Shown: one piece after another, positions 26,533-35,622 of the stretch
How positions within the stretch are numbered: the first letter of the stretch is position 1
Layout of the letters: each line of letters starts with the position of its first letter
Assembly (NCBI GenBank): GCA_963762425.1
Contig: CAVXKY010000019.1
Location: 1-64,000 of the forward strand
Direction: 5' to 3'
Length of the DNA stretch: 64,000 bases
DNA from: REEB95 sp963762425
Lineage (GTDB): Bacteria > Pseudomonadota > Alphaproteobacteria > ATCC43930 > CGMCC-115725
The notes under the pieces: generated by a model
Databases searched by the model: none
Seen by the model: the letters and a program-made list of their open reading frames with translations, nothing else
Told to the model about the DNA's origin: nothing
Position numbers and translations under genes: made by a program

Positions 26533-27159
26533 TTAGAGCCGCGCCGCCGCGATCGCCCGGGCGAATTCCTTGACCGCTTGCCCGGGCCCTCGCGGATGAT
26601 CCCAGACCGCCGCCACCACGGCCAGGAAATCCGCCCCGGCCTGGACCAAGGGCGCGCAATTCTCCGGCGTGATGCCGCCGATGGCGACGCACGGCACGGT
26701 CATGATCTCGCTCCACCAGCGCAGGATCTCGATGTCGGGCCGGGCCTTGGCTTCCTTGGTTTGGGTGGGGAAGAAGGCGCCGAAGGCGACGTAATCGGCG
26801 CCGGCTTCCGCCGCTTCGATGGCGTCATGCCGGCTGTCGCGGCAGGTGACGCCGACGATGCGCTCGGGGCCGAGCAGCGCGCGCGCCTCGGCATAGGGTG
26901 TGTCCTCCGGCCCGACATGAACGCCGTCGCAGCCGCAAGAGAGCGCCAGATCGGGCCGGTCGTTGATCAGGAAGGCGGCGTCGTGCTTCTGCGCGATCGG
27001 CCGCAGCGCGTCGGCGGCGCGGCGGATGGAATCGTCATCCGCGTGTTTGAGGCGCAGCTGCACGCAGGCGATGTCGCCGGCATCGAGCGCCTCGGCCAGT
27101 TTCCCGGAGAAACTCCGCGGCTCCAGCGCCGGCGGGGTGATGAGATAAAGGCGGCTCAC
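26533..27159 (-). CDS. thiE: Thiamine phosphate synthase
   Basis: This 208-residue TIM-barrel enzyme joins HMP-PP and HET-P to thiamine phosphate. Motifs include CVQLRLKHAD, FLINDRPDLAL, DGVHVGPEDTPY, GVTCRDSRHDAIEAAEAGAD, YVAFGAFFPTQTK and AIGGITPENCAP. The start GTG 27159 overlaps the aldolase stop (GTGA). A single indel upstream makes the aldolase frame run on into this gene, creating an apparent fusion that should not be believed. Confidence 0.85.
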   Translation of the reverse strand: MSRLYLITPPALEPRSFSGKLAEALDAGDIACVQLRLKHADDDSIRRAADALRPIAQKHDAAFLINDRPDLALSCGCDGVHVGPEDTPYAEARALLGPERIVGVTCRDSRHDAIEAAEAGADYVAFGAFFPTQTKEAKARPDIEILRWWSEIMTVPCVAIGGITPENCAPLVQAGADFLAVVAAVWDHPRGPGQAVKEFARAIAAARL

Positions 27160-28086
27160 GCCTCGCCGCGATAGATGCGGATGATGGTGTCCAGCATCTT
27201 GAGCGCCTCGGATCGAGGACGCTGGAAGGTGTTGCGGCCGATGATCGAGCCGGTGGCGCCGCCGTCGCGCGACCGCGCGGACCTCGGCGTAAACGCCTTC
27301 GAGGTCCTTGGCTTCGCCACCGGAGAACAGAAGAATCCGCTTGCCGGCGAAGCAGCATTGCACCACGTGGCGGATGCGCGCGGTCAAGGTCGAGATGTCG
27401 ATCTTCTGCGCCTCGTAGACTTTTTTCGCCGCTTCCAGTTCGAGATGGGCCGTGGGCGGCTTCACCTTGATGATGTGCGCGCCCAACAGCGCCGCCATGT
27501 GCGCGGCATAGGCGCAGATGTCGATCGCGGTCTCGCCTTCCTTGGAGAGGTTGCCGCCGCGCGGATAGGACCAGATCACCACGGCCAACCCGGCGGCCTT
27601 GGCCTCGCGGCCGAGCTCGGCGATCTCGCCCATCATCGCATAGGCCGCGTCCGAGCCCGGATAGATCGTGAAGCCGATGGCGGCGCATTTGAGCCGCACC
27701 GCGTCCTTGACCGAAGCGGTGATCGCCTGGCTTGGCGCCGCCTTGTCCCGCGAAAGGCTGTTGGCCGAATTCAATTTGAGGATGGTCGGGATTTTTCCGG
27801 CGAAGGTCTTGGCCCCGGCCTCGATCATGCCCAAGGGCGCGGCATAGGCCGAAAGCCCGGCGTCGATGGCGAGGCGGTAGTGGTAATGCGGATCGTAGGC
27901 CGGCGGGTTGGGCGCGAAGCTGCGCGCGGGGCCGTGCTCGAAGCCCTGGTCGACCGGCAGGATCACCAGATGGCCGGTGCCGCCGAGCCTGCCTTGCATG
28001 AGAATGCGGGCGAGGTTCGCCTTGGTCTTGGGCGAATTGCTTTCATAAGCGTCGAGGATTTTCTGGACCGGTTTGCTGAGCGCCAT
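27156..28086 (-). CDS. Fructose-bisphosphate aldolase class I (DhnA-type, frameshifted)
   Basis: This protein of about 310 residues is a DeoC/FbaB-type class I aldolase of glycolysis, using a Schiff-base lysine. Typical segments are LVILPVDQGFEHGP, YPGSDAAYAMMGEI, VIWSYPRGGNLSKEGETA and HIIKVKPPT (catalytic Lys) and LLFSGGEAKD. Near 27265 an indel shifts the frame; the correct tail is GSIIGRNTFQRPR...MLDTIIRIYRGEA, ending in TGA 27156-27158. It is part of the minus-strand operon tkt-gap-hypothetical-fda-thiE. Confidence 0.85.
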
Positions 28087-28130
28087 GGCGTTTCCCTTGG
28101 TTCAAGCCCGATATAGCAGACCGGGTTGCA

Positions 28131-28547
28131 TCAGGCCAATCTCCCGCCCGCGAGATAAGCGCGGCACCGGGCTTCGGCGTTTTTTCCGTCGCGCAGATCG
28201 AGCGCGTCCGGCGCATCGCCGCTTTCGACCGTGGCGCCGAACGCTTGCGCGATTTCCTCGAGCTTCGCCCGCGCCTCGGCGCCGCCGGAAAAGCCCACGC
28301 GCTTCACGCCTTGGCGCAGCGCCGCCAGCGCCACCCCGGAATCGGCGCCGCAATCCAGCACGGATTCCATCTGGGCTTCGGGATATGAATCTTGCGCCAA
28401 CGCGGCCAGGGCTTTGAACCAGGAAGGCCCGGCATAACATCCGGCGCCGGGCCCGCTCGCCAGCACCACCGGGCGCTTCAAGGACGCGGCCGCCGCCAGC
28501 GCGGCGCGGGCCTGATCGAGCGAATGGACGACGATCCGCCCGCCCAT
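28131..28547 (-). CDS. Conserved hypothetical protein between gap and fda
   Basis: This 138-residue protein has no recognised domain. Visible features are an alternating beta/alpha pattern (RPVVLASGPGAGCYAGPSWF, VLDCGADSGVALAALRQGV) that suggests a small Rossmann-like fold. It starts three bases after the gap stop and precedes fda by 44 bases, so it is co-transcribed with glycolytic genes. In many alphaproteobacteria the pgk gene occupies the neighbourhood after gap; this is not pgk. Confidence 0.6.
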   Translation of the reverse strand: MGGRIVVHSLDQARAALAAAASLKRPVVLASGPGAGCYAGPSWFKALAALAQDSYPEAQMESVLDCGADSGVALAALRQGVKRVGFSGGAEARAKLEEIAQAFGATVESGDAPDALDLRDGKNAEARCRAYLAGGRLA

Positions 28548-28550
28548 GGC

Positions 28551-29561
28551 CTAGCCCAGCGCGCCGACCAGCGCAGCCGCCTCGACCATGCGGTTGGAGA
28601 AGCCCCATTCATTGTCGTACCAGGCGAGCACGCGGCAGAAGCGCTTGCCGATCACCACGGTCTGGGTCAGGTCGAAGGTCGCGCTGTGCGGATCGTGGGT
28701 GAAATCGCTCGAGACGCATTCGTCGCGGTTGATGCCGAGAATGCCCTTGAAGCGGTTGGAGTTCGCCGCCTTCACCATCAGCTCGTTGATCTCGTCCTTG
28801 GCGGTGTCGCGCGCGGCGGTGAAGGCGAAATCGATCAGCGACGTGTCGGCGGTCGGCACGCGGATCGAGGTGCCGTCGAGCCTGCCCTGCAAGGCCGGCA
28901 GCACCAGGCCCATCGCCTTGGCGGCGCCGGTCGAGGTCGGAATCATGTTGAGCGCGGCGGCGCGGGCGCGGCGCATGTCCTTGTGCAGCGTGTCGACCGT
29001 GTTCTGGTCGCCGGTATAGGCGTGGATGGTCGTCATGTAGCCGTGCTCGATGCCGACGCCCTCGTTCAGCACATAGGCCACCGGCGCCAGGCAATTGGTG
29101 GTGCAGGAGCCGTTGGACAGAACCTGGTGCGCGGGCTTCACCTGGTCGCTGTTGACGCCCATCACCAGGGTGATGTCGGCGCCTTCGGCCGGGGCCGAGA
29201 TGAGGACGCGCTTGGCGCCCGCCTCGATGTGCTTGGCCGCCGCCTCGCGCTTGGTGAAAAGCCCGGTGCATTCGAGCGCGACGTCGATTTTCAGATCCTT
29301 CCACGGCAGCTTGGCGGGGTCGCGCTCGGCGCTGACCGCGATCCGGCCCTTGCCGATATCCATCCAATTGTCGCCGGTCTTGATCTCGCCTTTGAAGCGG
29401 CCATGCACGCTGTCGTATTTCAGGAGATGCGCGTTGGCCGCGACCGAGCCGAGATCGTTGATCGCGACCGCCTGCACGTCGCTGCGGTTCTGTTCGTGCA
29501 ACGCGCGCAAGACGAGGCGTCCGATGCGCCCGAACCCGTTGATTGCAACCCGAATGGCCAT
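28551..29561 (-). CDS. gap: Glyceraldehyde-3-phosphate dehydrogenase, type I
   Basis: This 336-residue enzyme oxidises glyceraldehyde 3-phosphate with NAD(P) and phosphate. It shows the NAD site NGFGRIGRLVLRAL, the catalytic cysteine in SNGSCTTNCLAP, His in TTIHAYTGDQ and the C-terminal WYDNEWGFSNRM. Start ATG 29561 follows a GGAGG Shine-Dalgarno. It lies 24 bases after tkt on the same strand. Confidence 0.92.
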   Translation of the reverse strand: MAIRVAINGFGRIGRLVLRALHEQNRSDVQAVAINDLGSVAANAHLLKYDSVHGRFKGEIKTGDNWMDIGKGRIAVSAERDPAKLPWKDLKIDVALECTGLFTKREAAAKHIEAGAKRVLISAPAEGADITLVMGVNSDQVKPAHQVLSNGSCTTNCLAPVAYVLNEGVGIEHGYMTTIHAYTGDQNTVDTLHKDMRRARAAALNMIPTSTGAAKAMGLVLPALQGRLDGTSIRVPTADTSLIDFAFTAARDTAKDEINELMVKAANSNRFKGILGINRDECVSSDFTHDPHSATFDLTQTVVIGKRFCRVLAWYDNEWGFSNRMVEAAALVGALG

Positions 29562-29585
29562 CAAGCCTCCTGGACCAGAAATCCT

Positions 29586-31610
29586 CTATACCAACGCCAA
29601 CGCCGCCGAGCATACCGCCTCGGCGGTGATGCCGAAATGCTTGTAGAGATCCGGGGCCGGCGCCGAGGCGCCGAAACCCGTCATGCCGACGAAGCCGCCC
29701 GTGGGGCCGATATAACGGTCCCAGCCGAAACGCACCGCCGCCTCGACCGCGACCAGCGGCGCCTCGCCCAGCACCGCGCGGCGGTAGGCCGCGTCTTGCC
29801 GGTCGAACAATTCCCAGCACGGCATCGAGACCACCGCGGCCTCGATTTTTTTCTGCGCCAGCAGATCGCGCGCGGCGAGCGCCAGCGCGACTTCGGAACC
29901 GGTCGCCAGGATGGTGACATTGCGCTTGCCCTTCGCTTCGGCCAGCACATAGGCGCCGCGCGCGCATTTGTTCTCGGCCCCGCCGTCCTTGCGCAAACCG
30001 GGCACGGCTTGCCGCGTCAGGGCCAGCACCGACGGCGTCTTCGAGTGATCCAAGGCGAGTTCCCAGCATTCCGCGGTTTCGACCGCGTCGGCCGGACGGA
30101 ACACCAGCAGATTGGGAATGGCGCGCAGGGCCGCCAGATGCTCGACCGGCTGATGCGTCGGCCCGTCCTCGCCCAGCCCGATCGAATCATGCGTCATCAC
30201 ATAGATCACGCGCAGACCCATCAGCGCCGAAAGCCGGATCGACGGACGGCAGTAATCGGTGAACACCAGGAACGAGCCGCCATAGGGAATGATCCCGCCA
30301 TGCGCGGCCAAACCGTTCATCGCCGCCGCCATGCCGTGCTCGCGGATTCCGTAATGGATGTAGCCGCCGGAGAAATCCTTGGACGTTATGATTTTCTGGC
30401 TCTTGGCCTTGGTGTTGTTGGAGCCGGTCAGATCGGCCGAGCCGCCGATGAGTTCGGGCAAAACCGGCGCGAGCGCGTCGAGCACGTTGCCCGAGGCCTG
30501 GCGGGTGGCGAGCTTGGGCGCGTCGCTCGCGGCCTTGGCCTTCACCTGAGAGAGAGCATTGCGCGCCTCGGGCGCGAGTTCGCCTTTCATCCGGCGGGTG
30601 AATTCGGCGCGAGTTTTGGAATCCGCCGCATCGAACCGTTTCTTCCAGGATGACGAAAGCTTGGCGCCGCGCGCTCCGGCTTCGCGCCAGAACTGCACCA
30701 CGTCCTCGGGCAGGACGAAGGGCGGCTCTTGCCAGCCCAGGCGCTGGCGCGCGCCGGCGATCTCGGAAGCGCCCAGGGGCGATCCGTGCGCCGCCGCCGA
30801 GCCCGCCTTGGTCGGCGCGCCGAAGGCGATCGTGGTGCGGCAGGCGATGAGCGAAGGCCTGACGCTGGTGCGCGCCTCGGAAATGGCGGCGGCGAGCGCC
30901 TCGGTGTCGTGGCCGTCCACCGCGGTGGCGTCCCAGCCGGCGGCGGAGAAACGCGCGAGCTGGTTTTCGGATGTGGACAACGCGGTGCCGCCGTCGATCG
31001 AAATGCCGTTGTCGTCCCACAGCACGATCAGCTTCGACAGCCGCAGATGGCCGGCGAGCGAAATCGCCTCCTGGCTGATGCCCTCCATGAGACAGCCGTC
31101 GCCGGCGATGACATAGGTGTAGTGATCGACCAGCTCCTTGCCGAAACGCGCGGCGAGAATTCGCTCAGCCAGCGCCATGCCGACGGAATTGCCCAGCCCT
31201 TGCCCCAAGGGGCCGGTGGTGGTCTCGATGCCCGAGGCGTGGCCGCGCTCGGGATGGCCGGCGGTGCGGCTGCCGAGCTGGCGGAAGCGTTTCAACTCGT
31301 CGAGCGTCATGTCGGCATAGCCGGTCAGATGCAACAGCGCGTAGAGCAGCATCGAGCCGTGCCCGGCCGACAAAACGAAACGGTCGCGGTCGGGCCAATC
31401 GGGCAAGGCCGGATCGAAATTGAGGAAGCGGGTGAAGAGCACGGTGGCGGCGTCGGCCATGCCCATCGGCATGCCGGGATGGCCGCTTTGCGCCGCCTCG
31501 ACCGCGTCCATGGCCAAGGCGCGCAGCGCATCCGCCATGCGCCGGAGCATCGGATCGCGCGGCCGCGGCAAGGGCGGCGCTGATGATGTGGGGACCGGGT
31601 TGGCGCTCAT
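29586..31610 (-). CDS. tkt: Transketolase
   Basis: This 674-residue ThDP enzyme of the pentose phosphate pathway has substrate/ThDP segments SGHPGMPMG, FVLSAGHGSMLLYALLHL, the ThDP motif GDGCLMEGISQEA...WDDNGISIDG, the glutamate region YIHYGIREHGMAAAMNG and THDSIGLGEDGPTHQPVEH. Start ATG 31610 (MSANPVPTSS); the frame extends upstream to 31823 over the tRNA-Gln region but that part is not coding. First gene of the operon tkt-gap-hypothetical-fda-thiE. Confidence 0.92.
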   Translation of the reverse strand: MSANPVPTSSAPPLPRPRDPMLRRMADALRALAMDAVEAAQSGHPGMPMGMADAATVLFTRFLNFDPALPDWPDRDRFVLSAGHGSMLLYALLHLTGYADMTLDELKRFRQLGSRTAGHPERGHASGIETTTGPLGQGLGNSVGMALAERILAARFGKELVDHYTYVIAGDGCLMEGISQEAISLAGHLRLSKLIVLWDDNGISIDGGTALSTSENQLARFSAAGWDATAVDGHDTEALAAAISEARTSVRPSLIACRTTIAFGAPTKAGSAAAHGSPLGASEIAGARQRLGWQEPPFVLPEDVVQFWREAGARGAKLSSSWKKRFDAADSKTRAEFTRRMKGELAPEARNALSQVKAKAASDAPKLATRQASGNVLDALAPVLPELIGGSADLTGSNNTKAKSQKIITSKDFSGGYIHYGIREHGMAAAMNGLAAHGGIIPYGGSFLVFTDYCRPSIRLSALMGLRVIYVMTHDSIGLGEDGPTHQPVEHLAALRAIPNLLVFRPADAVETAECWELALDHSKTPSVLALTRQAVPGLRKDGGAENKCARGAYVLAEAKGKRNVTILATGSEVALALAARDLLAQKKIEAAVVSMPCWELFDRQDAAYRRAVLGEAPLVAVEAAVRFGWDRYIGPTGGFVGMTGFGASAPAPDLYKHFGITAEAVCSAALALV

Positions 31611-31778
31611 CGCAGCAGAATCGATTCGCTCTCGGCGGGATCGGGGCCGCACCTTGGCGTGGCCCGGCGTCACCGTCAACCCTCGACTCCTGGGATCAGG
31701 GTTGCGCGAAGGCGCGGTCTGGTTGCGGCAAGGGGGGCTTGCCGCTAAGGTCACGCCATCCGGTTTTGCGCGGAATCT

Positions 31779-31853
31779 TGGGGCGTAGCCAAGCGGTAAG
31801 GCAGCGGATTTTGATTCCGCCATTCGGAGGTTCGATTCCTCCCGCCCCAGCCA
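31779..31853 (+). tRNA. tRNA-Gln(TTG)
   Basis: This 75-base cloverleaf has acceptor arms TGGGGCG/CGCCCCA, discriminator G and encoded CCA. The anticodon TTG is at 31811-31813, with the T-arm GGAGG-TTCGATT-CCTCC. It is divergent from tkt and precedes an oxidoreductase gene. Confidence 0.93.
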
Positions 31854-31924
31854 CTTCGCTGTTGCACGGCTTCGGGCGGCTTACGCCAACGTCGACGCCG
31901 CTGAAAAATCGCGAGGAGCCAATC

Positions 31925-32917
31925 ATGAAAGCCTGCTGGTACGAGAAGACGGGCGCCGCCAAGGACGTGCTGGTCCTGGGCGAGATGCCCGCGCCCGAGC
32001 CCGGACCCGGCGAAGTGCGGGTCAAGATCATGGTCTCCGCGGTCAATCCCTCGGACACCAAGGGCCGAGCCGGCTGGCGCGGCCGGCCGATCCCCTATCC
32101 GCGCATCGTGCCGCACCAGGACGGCGCGGGCGTGATCGACAAGCTCGGGCCGGGCGTGACGGCGCGCAAAGCCGGCGAGCGCGTCTGGGTTTACATGGCG
32201 CAGCGCGGCCGGCCCTTCGGCACCGCCGCCGAATACACCGTGGTGCCCGAAAACCGCGCCGTGCCTCTGCCCGACGGCACGAGTTTCGAGGAAGGCGCGT
32301 GTCTCGGCATCCCGGCGATGACGGCGCATCGCTGCCTCTATGCCGACGGCGCGATTGCCGGCAAGGCGGTGTTGGTGCAAGGCGGCGCGGGCGCGGTGGG
32401 TTACTACGCGGTGCAGCTCGCCAGGCTCGGCGGGGCGCGCGCCGTGCTGGCGACGGTCAGCCGCGACGAACAGGCCGCCCGCGCGCGCGAGGCCGGCGCC
32501 GGCCAAATCATCAATTACAAGAGCGAGAACGTCGCCGCGCGCGCGAAGGCGATTTTGGGCGGCGGCGTCGACCGCGTGATCGAGGTCGCGCTCGGCAAGA
32601 ACCTGGCGGGCGACGTCGAGATGCTGGCGGTCAACGGCGTGATCGCGGCCTATTCCAGCGACGAGGTGCCCGAACCCATCGTGCCCTTCACCGCCATGCT
32701 GATGAAGGATCTGACCATCCGCTTCGTGCTGGTTTACGAGATCGGGGATGCGGCGCGGCTCGAAGCGGCGCGCGAAATCAACCGGCTGCTCTCGGCCAAG
32801 CAGTTGAAGCACCAGATCGCCGAGATTTATCCGCTCGAACGGGCGGCGGAAGCCCATGAGCGCATGGAGCAAGGCCGCGCCATCGGCAAGCTGCTGCTGC
32901 GCGTGGCCAAGGGATAG
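31925..32917 (+). CDS. NADPH:quinone reductase-like MDR protein
   Basis: This 330-residue zinc-free MDR enzyme has the N-terminal VSAVNPSDTKGRAGWRG, the NADPH-binding motif VQGGAGAVGYYAVQLARLGG and NYKSEN. It resembles zeta-crystallin/quinone oxidoreductases, reducing quinones or enones. Start ATG 31925 follows CGAGGAG. Likely monocistronic, just downstream of tRNA-Gln. Confidence 0.8.
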   Translation: MKACWYEKTGAAKDVLVLGEMPAPEPGPGEVRVKIMVSAVNPSDTKGRAGWRGRPIPYPRIVPHQDGAGVIDKLGPGVTARKAGERVWVYMAQRGRPFGTAAEYTVVPENRAVPLPDGTSFEEGACLGIPAMTAHRCLYADGAIAGKAVLVQGGAGAVGYYAVQLARLGGARAVLATVSRDEQAARAREAGAGQIINYKSENVAARAKAILGGGVDRVIEVALGKNLAGDVEMLAVNGVIAAYSSDEVPEPIVPFTAMLMKDLTIRFVLVYEIGDAARLEAAREINRLLSAKQLKHQIAEIYPLERAAEAHERMEQGRAIGKLLLRVAKG

Positions 32918-32934
32918 GACTCACGCCTTAGGAT

Positions 32935-33841
32935 TCAGGGGCGGCGGTGGGCGGCGAAGAAGGTCAGGATTTCCTCGGCCGCCGAAACCGGCTTGCCGCC
33001 GCCGGGCGCGGGGAAAATGTCACCCGGCCAGTCGTGGCCGCCGCCCATAATCTCCCACAACACCACCTCGCTGCCGTCCTTGCAGCCGGTATAGGCTTCG
33101 CGCTTCAACGTCCTGTTGGCGGCATAGCGCGATCGCGGGCTTGCCCGTACAGCCGTCGCTCACCGCCCAGAAAGTCAGCGCGTCGTCGACCGACATCTTC
33201 CAGCTATGGGGAAAGCTTTGCGAGGCGCCGCCCTGGTAGAGGACGGAGGCATCCTTGCGCCCGTGGATGATCATCACCGGCACCGGCATCGCGGGCATGG
33301 GGATGATGTAGGTTTTGCCGGTACGGCTCATGCCGCCGATCGCCGCCGAAACCGGCGCCACCGCGGCGAACCATTCGGGATGCAAAGCCGCGAGCTGATA
33401 GACCAGCATGCCGCCGTTCGACATGCCGGTGGCGTAAACCCGGGCGCGGTCGACCGGATGACGCAAGGCCACGTCCTCGATCACCGCGCCGACGAAGCCC
33501 GCATCGTCGACCTGGCGCACCGTCGCGTCGCCGCAACAGAACTGCGCGTTGAAGGTGCGGCGCGGCGGGTTGCCGCCCTCGCTGCCGTCGGGAAACGCGA
33601 CCATCATGCCGAGCTTGTCGGCCGCGGCGGCAAGGTGGGTCTCGCCGGCGAAGCCCGGCGCGTCGCCGCCCGCGCCGTGCAACGCGATCACCAGGGCCAA
33701 AGGCCCGTCGCCCGCATTGGGCGGGACATGCAGGATATAGTCGCGCGCGGTGCCCTGAAATTGCAGTTCGATACGCTCGTCCGCGCGCGCGCTTGCCGCC
33801 GCGAGCAGCAAAGCCGCCAGCAGAAACGCCACCGCCCTCAT
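32935..33841 (-). CDS. PHB depolymerase-family esterase LpqC type (frameshifted)
   Basis: This secreted esterase has about 300 residues. A signal peptide (VAFLLAALLLAAASARA) is followed by an alpha/beta-hydrolase domain: oxyanion region VIALHGAGGDAPGF, the disulfide/loop region FCCGDATV, nucleophile GMSNGG, acid in MIIHGRKDASV and His in GGGHDWPG. One indel near 33125 moves the last 60 residues to another frame ending at TGA 32935. Related to extracellular PHB depolymerases and feruloyl esterases. Its start overlaps the opgC stop (ATGA), so the two are coupled. Confidence 0.75.
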
Positions 33842-34995
33842 TCGGCGACCGCGACCGCGCGTTCCACGGATGACGCGTGTTTGCGCTTCCACGGCGCGGC
33901 CTTGAACCAGGCGACGCCATAGGCGATGGCGAACAGCAGGAAGAAGCTCAGCCCGTTGACCAAAATCTGAACAAGCGCGCCGGTGCCGGCGTGGTCGAAC
34001 ACCATGCCGTCGATATAGGAGAGCACCATGCCCGAGGTGAAGATCGACAGCGCCTGCTGGCCGCATTTGAAGAAGGGCTTGAGCGGCGCCGACAGCAGAA
34101 TCCGCTCGCGGCCCTTGAGCAACGCCACCGCGACATAGGCCGAGGCGAGGAAATGGACGTATTGCATCGGGTCCATGTAGGTCTTGTCGCTGTGATTCGC
34201 GACCCATTGGCGCAACGCATCGATCGCGGGCGCGCGCTCGAACACCGACAGGCAGCGAGATCGCGAGATCCGACCAGCAGCACCGCGACGCTGCCCCAGA
34301 ACAGAATCCGGGAATCGATCGGCACCTTGATCCAGCCGCGCCGCAACGCGAAGCCGGTGAAGAAGATCAGCTGCCAGGCGAAGGGATCGAAAAACCAGAC
34401 CCGCTGGTCGTCGGCATTGGCGAGGAAATTGATCTGGAACACCCAGGCGCAAACGTAAAGCGCGAGCGAGGCCGCCAGGACGAGATACGGACTCAGCCGC
34501 GCCAGGGCCATCGACCGCCGGCACCATCGCCAGCACGACGATGTAGAGCGGCAGGATGTCGAGATAATGCGGCACGTAGGTCAGGGTGAAGAGGCCGATC
34601 AGCGCGCCCTGGGGATCGGCGAAGAAATGCTGCAATTGCGCCACCGCGATGTAATCGGTGTCGGGGAATATCTTCGTACCGGCGGCCACCACCATCGCCA
34701 CGACGAAGAACATGCCCAGCTGCGCGGCGTAAAGCTGCATGCAGCGGTAGAGGATGCGCAACGCGCCGATCGGCCAGCCCCGGCTTTGGAAGGTGCCGCC
34801 GAAGGCGATCGCCGCCGTCATGCCGGAGACGAACACGAACATGTTGGCGGCGTCGCTGATGCCGAAGCGCGCCGGAATGTAATCCCACAGAAAATTCCCG
34901 CGGCAATGCGCGATGAAGATGATGAACATGGCGACGCCGCGGAAGAAATCGAGCCGCGGATCGCGGCCCTTGTTCAACGCCGTCACGTCTTCCAC
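33838..34995 (-). CDS. opgC: OpgC-family membrane acyltransferase (frameshifted)
   Basis: This protein of about 385 residues is a multi-pass inner-membrane acyltransferase of the OpgC family, which succinylates periplasmic glucans. It starts at GTG 34995 behind GGAGAG. Typical text is DPRLDFFRGVAMFIIFIAH near the N-terminus, FVFVSGMTAAIAFGG, and a C-terminal run of hydrophobic helices (LVQILVNGLSFFLLFAIAYGVAWF). Frames shift near 34510 and 34255. The OPG backbone genes opgG/opgH are not in the window, so the glucan substrate is not confirmed. Confidence 0.72.
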   Translation of the reverse strand: MEDVTALNKGRDPRLDFFRGVAMFIIFIAHCRGNFLWDYIPARFGISDAANMFVFVSGMTAAIAFGGTFQSRGWPIGALRILYRCMQLYAAQLGMFFVVAMVVAAGTKIFPDTDYIAVAQLQHFFADPQGALIGLFTLTYVPHYLDILPLYIVVLAMVPAVDGPGAAESVSRPGGLARALRLRLGVPDQFPRQCRRPAGLVFRSLRLAADLLHRLRVAARLDQGADRFPDSVLGQRRGAAGRISRSRCLSVFERAPAIDALRQWVANHSDKTYMDPMQYVHFLASAYVAVALLKGRERILLSAPLKPFFKCGQQALSIFTSGMVLSYIDGMVFDHAGTGALVQILVNGLSFFLLFAIAYGVAWFKAAPWKRKHASSVERAVAVAE

Positions 34996-35009
34996 CGCGC
35001 TCTCCGGAC

Positions 35010-35465
35010 TTAGGACGAGCGCAGCTTCGCCGGGATCGGGATGAAAGGCAAATAGCGCTCGACCAGCTCGATGCCGCGCCGGCGGCGGATGACCATGATG
35101 GCGGCGGCGAACACCCACACCGTGCAGGCCTCATGAAATAGAACGCCGCCGTCGCCATAGGGATCGACGCCCAGCGGCGAAACCAGGTGGAAGAAGATGG
35201 CGCCGCTCATGATGGCGAAGGACAAGGCCGCGCCCAAAACCTGCAACGGCGGAATGAACAGCAGGAACGAGGCGAACAACTCGGCGCTGCCGGTGCCGAT
35301 GCGCATGAATTTCTCGTGGCCGTGGAAGCCAAGCCAATCGGTCAGGACGGTGAACAGCCAGACGCTGCCGTCGTCGCCGGTGAATTTGTATTGCAGGTAC
35401 CAGACGAAGATATAGGCGATGTAGATCGCCATCGCCCAGGCGGCCAGGCTCAAGATTCTCTGCAT
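35010..35465 (-). CDS. DoxX-family membrane protein
   Basis: This 151-residue protein has four hydrophobic segments (residues 5-23, 62-80, 82-97, 112-128). The pattern GTGSAELFASFLLFIPPLQ is typical of DoxX/DoxD-like proteins, several of which act in thiosulfate or redox-linked envelope functions. It is 14 bases upstream of opgC and probably the first gene of a DoxX-opgC-esterase transcript. Function is unknown. Confidence 0.65.
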   Translation of the reverse strand: MQRILSLAAWAMAIYIAYIFVWYLQYKFTGDDGSVWLFTVLTDWLGFHGHEKFMRIGTGSAELFASFLLFIPPLQVLGAALSFAIMSGAIFFHLVSPLGVDPYGDGGVLFHEACTVWVFAAAIMVIRRRRGIELVERYLPFIPIPAKLRSS

Positions 35466-35622
35466 CGCGACCCCCCGCTTTCGCCTCCTCTATAGCAAAT
35501 CGGCGGCCGGCCTTCATCTCACATCGGCGCGAGTGCAGGCCGCGCGGCACCTTCTTTGCGGCCTTCCGCCTATGCCGATAACGCATGCGCGGTTCCGGCC
35601 CGGATGAATTAGCCTTGGCTTC

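Noticed and set aside
26533..28086. A bifunctional aldolase-thiamine phosphate synthase
   Set aside because: The join arises from one indel; both genes have complete separate ends with a GTGA overlap.
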